Assembly (NCBI GenBank): GCA_003209225.1
Contig: QCRZ01000003.1
Location: forward strand, 1-64,000
Length of the DNA stretch: 64,000 nt
Source: Pelagibacteraceae bacterium AG-464-B04
GTDB taxonomy: Bacteria; Pseudomonadota; Alphaproteobacteria; Pelagibacterales; Pelagibacteraceae
Direction of reading: 5' to 3'
Shown here: positions 20,026-29,509 of the stretch, in pieces
Layout: the number at the start of each line of letters is the position of its first letter
Position numbering within the stretch: position 1 is the first letter of the stretch
Position numbers and translations under genes: made by a program
The notes under the pieces: model-generated
Told to the model about the DNA's origin: nothing
Database searches by the model: none
The model's input: only the letters and a program-made list of their open reading frames with translations

Positions 20026-21917
20026 TTACAGGAATTTTTACTTTTTTAATAATTTTTGCAGTGATTGGTTCTATTCTTTATGGACAAAAATTAATAAAAA
20101 CTGAAAAAAGCGACGCGGTTTTTGGAAATCCTGAAAGAGCTAAAGGTGGAATACATTGGGTTATAGTTGGAACTAGTTTTCTATTATTTACTTGGCTTTA
20201 TTATTCGTGGGATATAGCAAAATCATTCTATCCAAAATCTGCAAATGAACTCTGTCAAGTTGCTAAAGTTAATGAATCTTTACTATCCTTAAAGTATCTT
20301 TTCCCAATAGAAGAAAGAAGTCATAAAAGTACTGCTCTTATTAAACGTGAAAACATAAATATAAGTGACAAAATAATTGAAATACAAAACTCACCTGATT
20401 TGAAAAATCAGGTTAAAGAAAAATTCGTAAATTTACTTAATAAAACTCGTCAAACAATTCCATTATTAACTAATGAAAAATATTTAGAAATTGAAACTAA
20501 AAATACAATAAACGAATTAACAAATAGAATAAAACAATTAACAGAAGATTTTCCAAAAGATAATTACCCACCTCCTTTAAGCGAAGAAGAAGAAAATAAA
20601 AGAATTGAAGCAACAAAAAAACAATTAGGCTGGGGTGCAACTGGTATGGAGGTTCCTCCTCTTCCAGAAAGCAAAGTGGGTTTAAAATTTCATACCGCAG
20701 CTCAAGAATTAAATTCAATTAGTGATGAATTTTTTGCAATGAGAAACCATCATCCTGAATATTTACGATTATTAAATGAAATTAGAGATGAAATTAAAGA
20801 GTACAGAAATTCGTTAAATGATGATCAAGAAATAGAGACAACTTATATAAAAGAAATTAAAAAACTTGGACAAAGAATAGAATATGAAAGTGTTTTTCCT
20901 CCTAATACTTTAGATGAAATGGAAAAAGCAATTAGGGTATTTGATAAAGTTCAAAAAAAAGAACAAGGAGCCACAAGAATCAAGGATATGTTATTGTTCC
21001 CAGGTGGAACAATTGTTGCTAGTGGTCCAACCTGTGCAGAGGATGGTCCTGGTAGATGGCTACCTAAACCATCAGATACTTTTAGAATTTTTGGAGATCT
21101 TTTAAAACCAAGTGTAGGGTTTAAAATGATTCCTATGATTTGGTATGAAATGATGGGAGTTAATAGAATAGTTGGTTTTCTTTTACCTAATTGGATAGCA
21201 GATATCATGCCTGGAAAATATCCTGTTCATACCTCTGATGGAACGGTAGAGCCAAATTTCAAAAGCAAAGTTTTGGATGTTGTGACGGGTGAATTTGAAG
21301 CTTTTAAAATACCAGTCCCTACAGGGCACATTTGGGATTCTTTTTTAAGAGTATTTTTAGGTTTAACTCTTGGTATAATTTTAGGAGTTCCTTTAGGCTT
21401 ATTTATGGGTCTAAATAGATTTGCTAAAGGATTTTTTGACCCGCTAGTTGAACTATATAGACCGGTGCCACCGCTTGCCTGGGCACCATTAGTAATTACT
21501 GTTTTTGGAATTGATAACGTTGGGAAAGTATTTTTATTATTTATGGTCTCTTTTTCAATTATGATTATTTCAGCAAGAGCTGGGGCATCAGGTACACAAT
21601 TATCGAAAATTCATGCCGCTCACTCACTTGGGGCATCTAGATGGCAAATACTTAGAAATGTTATATTTCCTAATTCATTACCTGAAATATTAACTGGAGT
21701 AAGAGTTGCTGTTGGTATGTGCTGGGGGACATTAGTTGCTGCAGAGTTTTTAGCAGGAACAACAGGCATTGGTTTTGTTGAAAATGTAGCTAGAAAATAC
21801 ATGCAGTATGAAGTCATTTGGATAACAATATTTGTAATGGGAATGTTAGGACTTTTATTTGATGTAACTATTAGAAAAATAATAGATAAAACTATTCCTT
21901 GGCGTGGAAAAGGCTAG
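20022..21917 (+). CDS. tauC: Taurine-type ABC transporter permease with long N-terminal extension
   Basis: 631 aa; C-terminal ~200 aa BPD_transp_1 'YRPVPPLAWAPLVITVFGI', 'SLGASRWQILRNVIFPNSLPEILTGVRVAVG'; N-terminal ~400 aa of TMs plus helical soluble region. Confidence 0.85.
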   Translation: MITGIFTFLIIFAVIGSILYGQKLIKTEKSDAVFGNPERAKGGIHWVIVGTSFLLFTWLYYSWDIAKSFYPKSANELCQVAKVNESLLSLKYLFPIEERSHKSTALIKRENINISDKIIEIQNSPDLKNQVKEKFVNLLNKTRQTIPLLTNEKYLEIETKNTINELTNRIKQLTEDFPKDNYPPPLSEEEENKRIEATKKQLGWGATGMEVPPLPESKVGLKFHTAAQELNSISDEFFAMRNHHPEYLRLLNEIRDEIKEYRNSLNDDQEIETTYIKEIKKLGQRIEYESVFPPNTLDEMEKAIRVFDKVQKKEQGATRIKDMLLFPGGTIVASGPTCAEDGPGRWLPKPSDTFRIFGDLLKPSVGFKMIPMIWYEMMGVNRIVGFLLPNWIADIMPGKYPVHTSDGTVEPNFKSKVLDVVTGEFEAFKIPVPTGHIWDSFLRVFLGLTLGIILGVPLGLFMGLNRFAKGFFDPLVELYRPVPPLAWAPLVITVFGIDNVGKVFLLFMVSFSIMIISARAGASGTQLSKIHAAHSLGASRWQILRNVIFPNSLPEILTGVRVAVGMCWGTLVAAEFLAGTTGIGFVENVARKYMQYEVIWITIFVMGMLGLLFDVTIRKIIDKTIPWRGKG

Positions 21918-22508
21918 ATGCTTAATAAAGAAACACTAGAAAGTATTTTTAAAAAGTTGTTTTCTCAAGCAAAAAAATCTTACGATGAATTTAATGCTGC
22001 TGATGGGAAAATTGGAGATGGAGATCTTGGTATTACTATTTTGAATGGTTTTGAAGAAATTAATAATAATATCAATAAATTTAGCGACGATATGGGTGCA
22101 AATTTTATAATTTGTTCCCAGGCTTTTGTTAAAAAATCTGGCTCAAGTTTTGGAACTCTAATAGCTTTTTCTTTTATGAATATTTCAAAAAACCTAAAAG
22201 GTAAAACATCATGCAATCATGATGATATTGTTAATATTTTTGAAACCGCATTAAAAACTATACAAGAAAGAGGAAAGACTAAATTAGGAGATAAAACAAT
22301 TGCTGATAGTTTAGATTTAATAATAAAAAAACTTAAGGAAAATAATTCTAATTATTCAGAGATATTTAAAACAGCAACTAAACAAGCTCTGGATGAATTT
22401 AAAGGAAAAAAAATACTTATTGGAAGAGCGAGAATGTTTGAAGATAAAACAAAAGATTTAGATGATCCTGGCATGCTTGCATTAAATCAATTAAGCAAAG
22501 TTTTTTAA
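21918..22508 (+). CDS. dhaL: DhaL-like ATP-binding subunit of dihydroxyacetone kinase
   Basis: 196 aa; 'NAADGKIGDGDLGITILNGF' and 'GKTKLGDKTIADSLD', 'GRARMFEDKTKDLDDPG' DhaL motifs. Confidence 0.8.
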   Translation: MLNKETLESIFKKLFSQAKKSYDEFNAADGKIGDGDLGITILNGFEEINNNINKFSDDMGANFIICSQAFVKKSGSSFGTLIAFSFMNISKNLKGKTSCNHDDIVNIFETALKTIQERGKTKLGDKTIADSLDLIIKKLKENNSNYSEIFKTATKQALDEFKGKKILIGRARMFEDKTKDLDDPGMLALNQLSKVF

Positions 22509-22626
22509 ATCCTTTGTGTCTACCAATTCTTCAGGAGGACTTTTCTATCTTTTTAGAAATATTTAATGGAGAAACTGTGTAATTTAAATTATCAAATGAT
22601 ATACTTAAAATGAAAAAGAAATTCTT

Positions 22627-23088
22627 ATGAAAAAAATACTAGTTATCTTATTATTTATTGCTAACCCCCTCCAAGCTGAAAAAATAGAACAGTTAAGTTG
22701 GTATAATTTGCAGGAACTTCTTGAGGACGACAATTTAACTTATAAAGTAATTAAAGGTTGTGTATCTCTAAATTCAGCAGTAACAGAACTAATTAGAGAA
22801 GAACATCCAAATTTAGCAAATGAATTTTACAAAACAGCAAATTTTTTATATCCTTTTGGTATTCTTACCTTGTCAAAAGTAAAAAATACCGATCGTAAAG
22901 TAGCAGAAAAAGAATTTGTAATTGGTGTAGGCGATCTTACAAATGATTATATGGATTACATGAAAAAAAATGGTGTAATTAATCAAAGTTTTATTAAAGG
23001 AACTTTTTTAGGTGACGATCTTACGTTTTGCAACGAAATTAGATCGGCAATAGAAATAACCATAAATGAATCTTCTAATGAAAAATAA
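22627..23088 (+). CDS. Hypothetical secreted protein
   Basis: 153 aa with signal peptide 'MKKILVILLFIANPLQA'. Confidence 0.6.
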   Translation: MKKILVILLFIANPLQAEKIEQLSWYNLQELLEDDNLTYKVIKGCVSLNSAVTELIREEHPNLANEFYKTANFLYPFGILTLSKVKNTDRKVAEKEFVIGVGDLTNDYMDYMKKNGVINQSFIKGTFLGDDLTFCNEIRSAIEITINESSNEK

Positions 23089-23089
23089 A

Positions 23090-23404
23090 TTATTCAGATT
23101 TCTTAAATTTTGGTATTTTTGATTTCTTTTTATCTTTTTTAGGAATTTTTGGTTTCTTGGGAATTTTAGATTTTTTAGATTCTCCAGAAACTTCTTCAGT
23201 AAAGCTTTCTTCTATAGCTGGCAATATTTCCTGACATTTTTCAGAGTCGCAAAAATATGTTGATCCAGTTTTGGTGTTATAAAGATAGGCTCCACAATTA
23301 GATTTTTTTTTTTCAGTGCAATTAACAGGCTCTAATTTATATTCTGCAAACAAACTTGTTGAAGAAAATAATAAAAATGTAAATATTAAAAAAAATTTTT
23401 TCAT
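23090..23404 (-). CDS. Hypothetical secreted protein with Lys/Pro-rich repetitive tail
   Basis: Start probably internal MKKFFLIFTFLLFSSTSLFA (signal peptide); tail KSKIPKKPKIPKKDKKKSKIPKFKK. Confidence 0.55.
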   Translation of the reverse strand: MKKFFLIFTFLLFSSTSLFAEYKLEPVNCTEKKKSNCGAYLYNTKTGSTYFCDSEKCQEILPAIEESFTEEVSGESKKSKIPKKPKIPKKDKKKSKIPKFKKSE

Positions 23405-23625
23405 AAACTTACTTAACCAAAAAGTTAAATTAAAATACAACGATTCAACTCCTAATAGAATAATTTTTCAACAATTAAAATATTAAATTTAGCATACAAA
23501 TAACTTTTAAAATAAACAAAAATTTGACCTTATAAAATATTAAAAATCTAAGGGCTGTTATATTGGTGGAAAAAAATGTTTATACATGAGAGCATAAGAT
23601 TTTGAAAAATAAGGAGGGGAAAACT

Positions 23626-24828
23626 ATGAGAATAGGAAAATTATTCTATGTTGTTATTTTCTCTTGGTTTCTAGGAATTTTTACTACTGCTTCTGCACAA
23701 GAATTGTGCACTGAGTGCTTAAGTAAAGTACCTAAAGACATGAGAGACTATGTATACAACATGGACTTTATGGACAAGGATCAACCTTTAGGACCAACAG
23801 TCATGAAGGGCTGGAAGAGTCCAAGAAAACCGCCGTGGACAATAGGTTATGCTAGTACTTACGCTGGTAATACTTGGCGTAAAGGTGCAATGGAAAGGTT
23901 AATGGAAGTGGTTTATCCTAAATGGAAAGCATTAGGAATGGTTGATGAGATTGTAATCACTCAATCAAATTTGGATGATACTTTGCAAATTCAACAAATG
24001 AGACAGATGATCGATGGTGGAGAAGTTGATGCTATTATCATTTGTTGCTCAAACTTAACAGCACTTAACCAAACAATTAAATATGGTTGGGAAAAAGGTA
24101 TACCTACACTTTCTTTTACAGGCTTTACAACATCACCTTATTCTATCAATACATCGGTTAACTACCGACTAGTTGGCTTTTATATTGGTGCGTGGATGGC
24201 TGAACTAATTGGTGAAAAAGGAAATGTAATAGTTATGGATGGAATTCCTGGTTATTCCGCTTCTGACCAACAAAGTGATGGGATGCTTGAGGGTCTAGCA
24301 CAATATCCTGGCATAAAAGTTGTTGCACAGTTAGCACATAACTGGACATCGCAAGTTGCTCAGAAAGAATTATCTCAATGGCTATCAAGTAACCCAATAG
24401 AGGTACATGGTATTGCTGTTCAGTCTTCAGGAGAGACTGGAACTTTACAAGCTTTACTTCAGTCTGGACGTGATCCAATTCCACCAATCGCATTAGGTGG
24501 AGAGCTAGGTGCTCTATGTTATTGGAGACAAAATCCAAGTTACATTGATGAAGCGATATATGCTTGGCCTCCAGGAGATGAAATAGAGCTGGGTATGGAA
24601 GTGATGATCAGAACTTTGCAAGGTCAAGGTCCAAGGATTCAATCTATATTAGTTGGTCCTGCGACAAAGAGTTTTGATGATATCGCGGCAGTCTTAAAAG
24701 AAGATTGCGATAGAAACTCCACGGGTTGGGACAATCCAGGAATAGAAAACTGGGCTCCAAGAGCTTATGTAGAATCATTCTTTGATAATCCTTCAGATCC
24801 AGAGAAATACGATCCAAAATCTCACTAA
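23626..24828 (+). CDS. Sugar-type (Peripla_BP_4) ABC transporter substrate-binding protein
   Basis: Start chosen at MRIGKLF after AAGGAGGGG RBS; signal peptide; 'IGYASTYAGNTWRKGAMERL', 'QIQQMRQMIDGGEVDAIIICC'. Confidence 0.85.
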   Translation: MRIGKLFYVVIFSWFLGIFTTASAQELCTECLSKVPKDMRDYVYNMDFMDKDQPLGPTVMKGWKSPRKPPWTIGYASTYAGNTWRKGAMERLMEVVYPKWKALGMVDEIVITQSNLDDTLQIQQMRQMIDGGEVDAIIICCSNLTALNQTIKYGWEKGIPTLSFTGFTTSPYSINTSVNYRLVGFYIGAWMAELIGEKGNVIVMDGIPGYSASDQQSDGMLEGLAQYPGIKVVAQLAHNWTSQVAQKELSQWLSSNPIEVHGIAVQSSGETGTLQALLQSGRDPIPPIALGGELGALCYWRQNPSYIDEAIYAWPPGDEIELGMEVMIRTLQGQGPRIQSILVGPATKSFDDIAAVLKEDCDRNSTGWDNPGIENWAPRAYVESFFDNPSDPEKYDPKSH

Positions 24829-24845
24829 TACTTTAAGTTAAAAGT

Positions 24846-26615
24846 ATGAGTGCTGAACAAAACATTAAAGACAACACCTCTAACAAAGAGGTGTTGTCTG
24901 ACAAATCAAAGACTATTACCGGTGATGTATATGTCCAAGATGTTCATAAATATTTTGGTGTAACTAAAGCATTAGACGGAGTTAATTTTAATGCAAATTT
25001 TGGCGAGATTCATGCAATCGTTGGAGGTAATGGTTGTGGAAAAAGTACACTAGCAAAAGTAATGTCGGGTGTTTTGCCAGTTGATAAAGGTAAAGTTTCT
25101 GTTATGGGTCACGTTCCTACTTCACCTGTTATGGCAAGAGAGGTGGGTATAGCTACTGTTTTCCAAGAAGTCATGATTGCAGAAGAAGCTTCTGTTGTAG
25201 ATAACTTATTTGTTGGTTCAGATAGCTTTTGGTACAAAAATTTAACACAAAGAGAAAAAGTTATAAAAGCACAAGAACTTATGGAAGATCTTGCAGGCGA
25301 ATATATAGATCCATATACTCAAGTATTCAATTTATCATTACCTATTAAAGCTTGGATCACGATTGGAAGAGCTTTTTTACGCGAAAATACAAAAGTACTA
25401 ATTCTTGATGAATCGTCTGCTGCTCTTGATTTTGATTCAACTGAAAGACTATTTAAAAAAATGAGAGAGTTAAAAGATAATGGTGTTGCAGTATTTATTG
25501 TTACCCATCGAATAGCAGAATTAATACGTATAAGTGATAAAGCAACTGTTATGAGAGACGGTAAAGATGTGGGAGTTCTAGAAAAAAAAGATCTTAACGA
25601 AAAAAATTTATTAGGTTTAATGACTGGGCGAGTTGAATCTGGAGAGAAATCTACATCTGTTGCGGTAAAAACAAAGACTGACAAAGTTGTAATGAGGGCC
25701 GAAAAATTAGTTGTTTGGCCTGAAAGTACACCAGTAAATATAGAAGTTCGCAGAGGTGAAATATTAGGTGTTACAGGTCTAGATGGTAACGGACAGGATG
25801 ACTTTGTTAAAATTTTAGCAGGTGTTCAAGAATCTCACGGTGGAACAACTGAAGTTTTAGATAAAAGTGACAAATTTGTGAAATATAATTCTTTGATGGA
25901 TGCCAAAAATAATGGTGTCTCTTTTGTTTCAGGAGATAGAAAAAAAGAAGGAATACTTCCCAATTTAAGTATTTACGAAAATTTAGTAGTACCACTTTAT
26001 CGAACAACAAGTAAAGCGGGGTGGTTAGGTTTTGTTAACTGGCTTGAGTTAAATGGTATATATGAATATGAAGTTGAAAGATTAAGCATTAAAACTGGTC
26101 CAAAAGATAATCTTATAGGTTCACTAAGTGGAGGAAATCAGCAAAAAGTCATGATAGCCAGATCTTTGGCAACACATCCAAAAATTCTTGTCTTGAATGA
26201 CCCTGCCAGAGGTATTGATGTAAGTACCAAAAGAGATTTATACGCACATCTTAGAAAATTTGTGGAAGAAGGAAATACAGTTATTTTCTTATCTAGCGAA
26301 CTAGAAGAGTTCATAGGCCTTTGTCCAAAAGTTGTAGTGTTTAGGCATGGAACTATATTCGATATTTTTGAAAATGAAAGAGTCAATGCTGATACTTTAC
26401 TTGCAGGAATGTTTGGACAAACTTCAGGAATAAGATCAACTAGTATAAGCAGATCAAATAATACAAGCATTTCAGAAAACACAAGAGATACCAAAACTAA
26501 TCTGAGAAATGTTGATGTTCAGGATAAAAAAATTATAAAAATTGTAGATTTTGATAGAGAAAAACAATCCAAAGAAAATAATTTAAACAAAAAAATAAAG
26601 ATTAAAACATTTTAA
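24846..26615 (+). CDS. Sugar ABC transporter ATP-binding protein (RbsA-like, two ABC domains)
   Basis: 589 aa; 'GGNGCGKSTLAKVMSG', second domain 'SLSGGNQQKVMIARSLATHPKILVLNDPARGIDV'; charged C-terminal tail. Confidence 0.9.
   Translation: MSAEQNIKDNTSNKEVLSDKSKTITGDVYVQDVHKYFGVTKALDGVNFNANFGEIHAIVGGNGCGKSTLAKVMSGVLPVDKGKVSVMGHVPTSPVMAREVGIATVFQEVMIAEEASVVDNLFVGSDSFWYKNLTQREKVIKAQELMEDLAGEYIDPYTQVFNLSLPIKAWITIGRAFLRENTKVLILDESSAALDFDSTERLFKKMRELKDNGVAVFIVTHRIAELIRISDKATVMRDGKDVGVLEKKDLNEKNLLGLMTGRVESGEKSTSVAVKTKTDKVVMRAEKLVVWPESTPVNIEVRRGEILGVTGLDGNGQDDFVKILAGVQESHGGTTEVLDKSDKFVKYNSLMDAKNNGVSFVSGDRKKEGILPNLSIYENLVVPLYRTTSKAGWLGFVNWLELNGIYEYEVERLSIKTGPKDNLIGSLSGGNQQKVMIARSLATHPKILVLNDPARGIDVSTKRDLYAHLRKFVEEGNTVIFLSSELEEFIGLCPKVVVFRHGTIFDIFENERVNADTLLAGMFGQTSGIRSTSISRSNNTSISENTRDTKTNLRNVDVQDKKIIKIVDFDREKQSKENNLNKKIKIKTF
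24869..24899 (+). promoter_or_regulatory. 13-bp perfect inverted repeat / RNA hairpin inside the annotated 5' end of the ATPase ORF
   Basis: AGACAACACCTCT-aacaa-AGAGGTGTTGTCT. Confidence 0.75.
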
Positions 26616-27154
26616 TGAAAACAGAAAATACGAATAAATATTATACTGACGAGGATTTAATTCACTTTGAAAAATTAAAGAATTTTAATAAATCCAAAGT
26701 TGATAAATTAAATAATAATCAAAATAAGAAACATCCCACCAGGTACGCTATGTCTGACAAAACATATTTTGATAAAATAATGAATACTAATAATGTTATG
26801 AGTTCTTTATCGAAACAGATCGAGAAAACAAAAAAAAATAATTACTATAGTTCATTGGACCTTAAAAATTTTGAAAAAATAAATCAATTCTCAACATTTA
26901 ATGATAATAAAACTATAAATAAAAACACTGAAGTTGCAAAAATCAAAAATAATTATACGGTCACTGATGTGAATGCATTTGATCAAATTATCAAATCTCA
27001 AGCTGATATAAAAAAACAAAGTGAAGATAAAATTAATTCAAGAATTGATATTAAAAAAATTAAGATTATTGATTTTAATAAGTTAAAAGAAAAAGAAAAA
27101 ATTCTTAAAAACAAAGTTGGCATTGATAAAATTAAAATAGTTTATTTTGATTAA
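26615..27154 (+). CDS. Hypothetical charged repeat protein inside ribose-type ABC operon
   Basis: 179 aa; overlaps ATPase stop; four degenerate ~35-45 aa units with YxxxDxxxF(E/D)(K/Q)I pattern. Confidence 0.6.
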   Translation: MKTENTNKYYTDEDLIHFEKLKNFNKSKVDKLNNNQNKKHPTRYAMSDKTYFDKIMNTNNVMSSLSKQIEKTKKNNYYSSLDLKNFEKINQFSTFNDNKTINKNTEVAKIKNNYTVTDVNAFDQIIKSQADIKKQSEDKINSRIDIKKIKIIDFNKLKEKEKILKNKVGIDKIKIVYFD

Positions 27155-27168
27155 TTAATTATTATTTT

Positions 27169-29502
27169 ATGGAATTAGTAGAAAGTGTAAAAAAAGTTTT
27201 CAGATCAAGCACAGATACTTCTTCAAATAAGTATCTTATGGTGCCAATTTTTATTTTCTTTTCACTATTAATTTTTGCAATGATAAGAAGCCCAATTATA
27301 ATTTCACAATCAGGTATAGGTAGTGCAATAATTCTTAGCGCACCACTCATATTAACAACTTATGCTTTAACATTTATTGTTATGGCCGGCCGCGGTGGTG
27401 TCGACTTGTCCATCGGTCCTTTTATGGGTTTTATAAATGTCAGTAGTATCCAATTATATGCTCATGGATATTTACAAACATCTATTGGTTGGTTTATTTA
27501 CGCCATCGCCATGGGTTTAATTTGGCAGTTGTTTTATGCTTTGGTTGTAGTGTTCGTGAGAGTTTCACCAATCATAGTAGCATTAGCAGGTTATTTAGCA
27601 TTCACTGGAATTAATCTAGTTATTCTATCTCGTCCAGGCGGTATTGCTCCAGATTGGTTAATACCTTGGGGAGAAGGTTTTACAATATTCAACGAAATAT
27701 TTCTTTTGCTGATTTTAGCAACAATTTTATTTTATATCATCACCCATACAGCTTTTTGGAGTCATCTAAAATTAATGGGCGCAGATGAGCGTGCCGCTTT
27801 TACAAGTGGTGTTAAAATTAACTGGGTAAGAATAGTTGCACACTTAATAGCTGGAATTTTTGCTGCATTATCTGCAATATGTTTTACTGCCTTGGTTGGT
27901 TCTGGAGATCCTATACAAGGAACTAAGTATACGCTTCTGGGAGTAACCGCACTGGTTCTTGGTGGAGCGAGTCTTGTAGGTGGTCGTGGTGGTGCTTTTG
28001 GGGCAATTTTAGGTGCTGGAACCCTTTATTTAATCAATTATATTTTAGTTACTTTTAGATTTGAAAGATTACAAAGTTTTGTCTCTGATTTATCTTACGG
28101 AGCTGTCCTAGTTATTGCTTTGCTTGTAAGCCTTCTTCTCCCATACGTACAAAGAGTAACAAAAGGTTTATCTGTTATGGTTTTTTTCATTCTTATGTCT
28201 TTTGCTAGTTTGTTTGTCGTAATTCATCAAGTATATGATCAACCTATTGTTGTTGAAGCTGAAGTTAAAGAAGACATAGATGAAGCTTCTAAAGCATATC
28301 AGAGAGGACAAAAGGTACGTAAATTAGATGCTACAGGAAATATTATTGTTGAAGAGGGTGAAGCAGGAACTACTACAGGAACGGGTACAAAACAAGGTGG
28401 ATCATTAGCTGGTCACTCTGTTGTTCGGTTTACAGAAACTCCAGGGACAATAGTGCTTTATGTAATTATTGGATTAGCGGGTCTTGCTCTTCTTCTTTAT
28501 CTTCTTTCCGTGCATCGGAATCCCTCTACTATATCTTTTGTAGTTGTTGTTGCCATCATAGTTGCGGGATTGATATTTGATCCTGGAGATAAAAAAAAAG
28601 ATTTGCTTAAAGATACTGAGCAGATAAGCTTACAATCAAATCAGGTAAGTAGTATTGAAACTTCATCTCCTCAATATTTTAGTCTTGAAAAAATTAATTA
28701 TTTTTCAAATATATCTGATACTGCTCTGATTTCAGGTACGTCATACAGTCTTATCTATATTGCAGGAGTAATTCTGCTCGTATCATTAATTGTAATTGTG
28801 ATGCTACCTCAATTTAGTACAAGGGCCAAATCAACAGCTATGATGTTTTTTCTTGCTGCCTTATCACTCGTTGTTTTAAAAGGTATCTCTTATAACAATT
28901 TAGAAGAAAGTACTGTTAAAAGTTTCTTTGGCATCCAAGGATATGGAGTAATATTAGTAATCTTGTTGCTTTTTGTTATTACCGCACCTTTTGTTCATTC
29001 AAAAATAAAAAATTTAACAAATGTTTATGTTTTTGGATTAGGTGTTTTGGGCATTCTTGCTGTATATTTTATTGGAGGAAATACTTTTATTCCCAACGAT
29101 CCTTCTCTTTATCAACCACAGATTATAACTGAATTAAATATTGGAGATATTTCTCAAATAAAATATACAGGACCTAAAAGATTTTTTTATGAAAACCTAA
29201 CTTCAAATTTTGCTCAAATTGCATACAGCATAGTTACAGTATTTTTATTACAATATTTTTTATTTTTAAACATGGGACACAAAGGTAGTTACAAACGCTT
29301 TGCTCCTTACTTGTATATAGTTATTTTTGCGGGATTTTTGTGGTCTGCAATATTTTATTCAGTAGGATATTCATTTTATAAAATCATTGCGGTATTTGCT
29401 ATTGGAATACCGATCACTCCTTTAGTATGGCAATTTATGAGAATCTATAGAGAGAAAATTGCGCGTGACAGACAATTAAGCCAATGGGAGGAGACAAAGT
29501 AA
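27169..29502 (+). CDS. Ribose-type (RbsC-like) ABC transporter permease with large C-terminal extension
   Basis: 777 aa; 'MAGRGGVDLSIGPFMGF', 'LVGSGDPIQGTKYTLLGVTALVLGGASLVGGRGGAFGAILGA' BPD_transp_2, then ~400 aa further TM-rich sequence. Confidence 0.85.
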   Translation: MELVESVKKVFRSSTDTSSNKYLMVPIFIFFSLLIFAMIRSPIIISQSGIGSAIILSAPLILTTYALTFIVMAGRGGVDLSIGPFMGFINVSSIQLYAHGYLQTSIGWFIYAIAMGLIWQLFYALVVVFVRVSPIIVALAGYLAFTGINLVILSRPGGIAPDWLIPWGEGFTIFNEIFLLLILATILFYIITHTAFWSHLKLMGADERAAFTSGVKINWVRIVAHLIAGIFAALSAICFTALVGSGDPIQGTKYTLLGVTALVLGGASLVGGRGGAFGAILGAGTLYLINYILVTFRFERLQSFVSDLSYGAVLVIALLVSLLLPYVQRVTKGLSVMVFFILMSFASLFVVIHQVYDQPIVVEAEVKEDIDEASKAYQRGQKVRKLDATGNIIVEEGEAGTTTGTGTKQGGSLAGHSVVRFTETPGTIVLYVIIGLAGLALLLYLLSVHRNPSTISFVVVVAIIVAGLIFDPGDKKKDLLKDTEQISLQSNQVSSIETSSPQYFSLEKINYFSNISDTALISGTSYSLIYIAGVILLVSLIVIVMLPQFSTRAKSTAMMFFLAALSLVVLKGISYNNLEESTVKSFFGIQGYGVILVILLLFVITAPFVHSKIKNLTNVYVFGLGVLGILAVYFIGGNTFIPNDPSLYQPQIITELNIGDISQIKYTGPKRFFYENLTSNFAQIAYSIVTVFLLQYFLFLNMGHKGSYKRFAPYLYIVIFAGFLWSAIFYSVGYSFYKIIAVFAIGIPITPLVWQFMRIYREKIARDRQLSQWEETK

Positions 29503-29509
29503 ATAAACT

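Noticed and set aside
20497-21208. Minus-strand ORFs (73 and 85 aa) within the tauC-like permease
   Set aside because: Antisense to a long conserved CDS; no domain or RBS.
23441-23625. Candidate promoter (TTGACC at 23524 with TATATT at 23559) upstream of the ribose-type SBP gene
   Set aside because: Spacing between boxes is about 29 bp, incompatible with a standard sigma-70 promoter; in such AT-rich sequence -10 look-alikes are uninformative.
25319-26494. Minus-strand ORFs (121, 67, 118 aa) inside the RbsA-like ATPase
   Set aside because: Shadow ORFs opposite a two-domain ABC ATPase with intact motifs.
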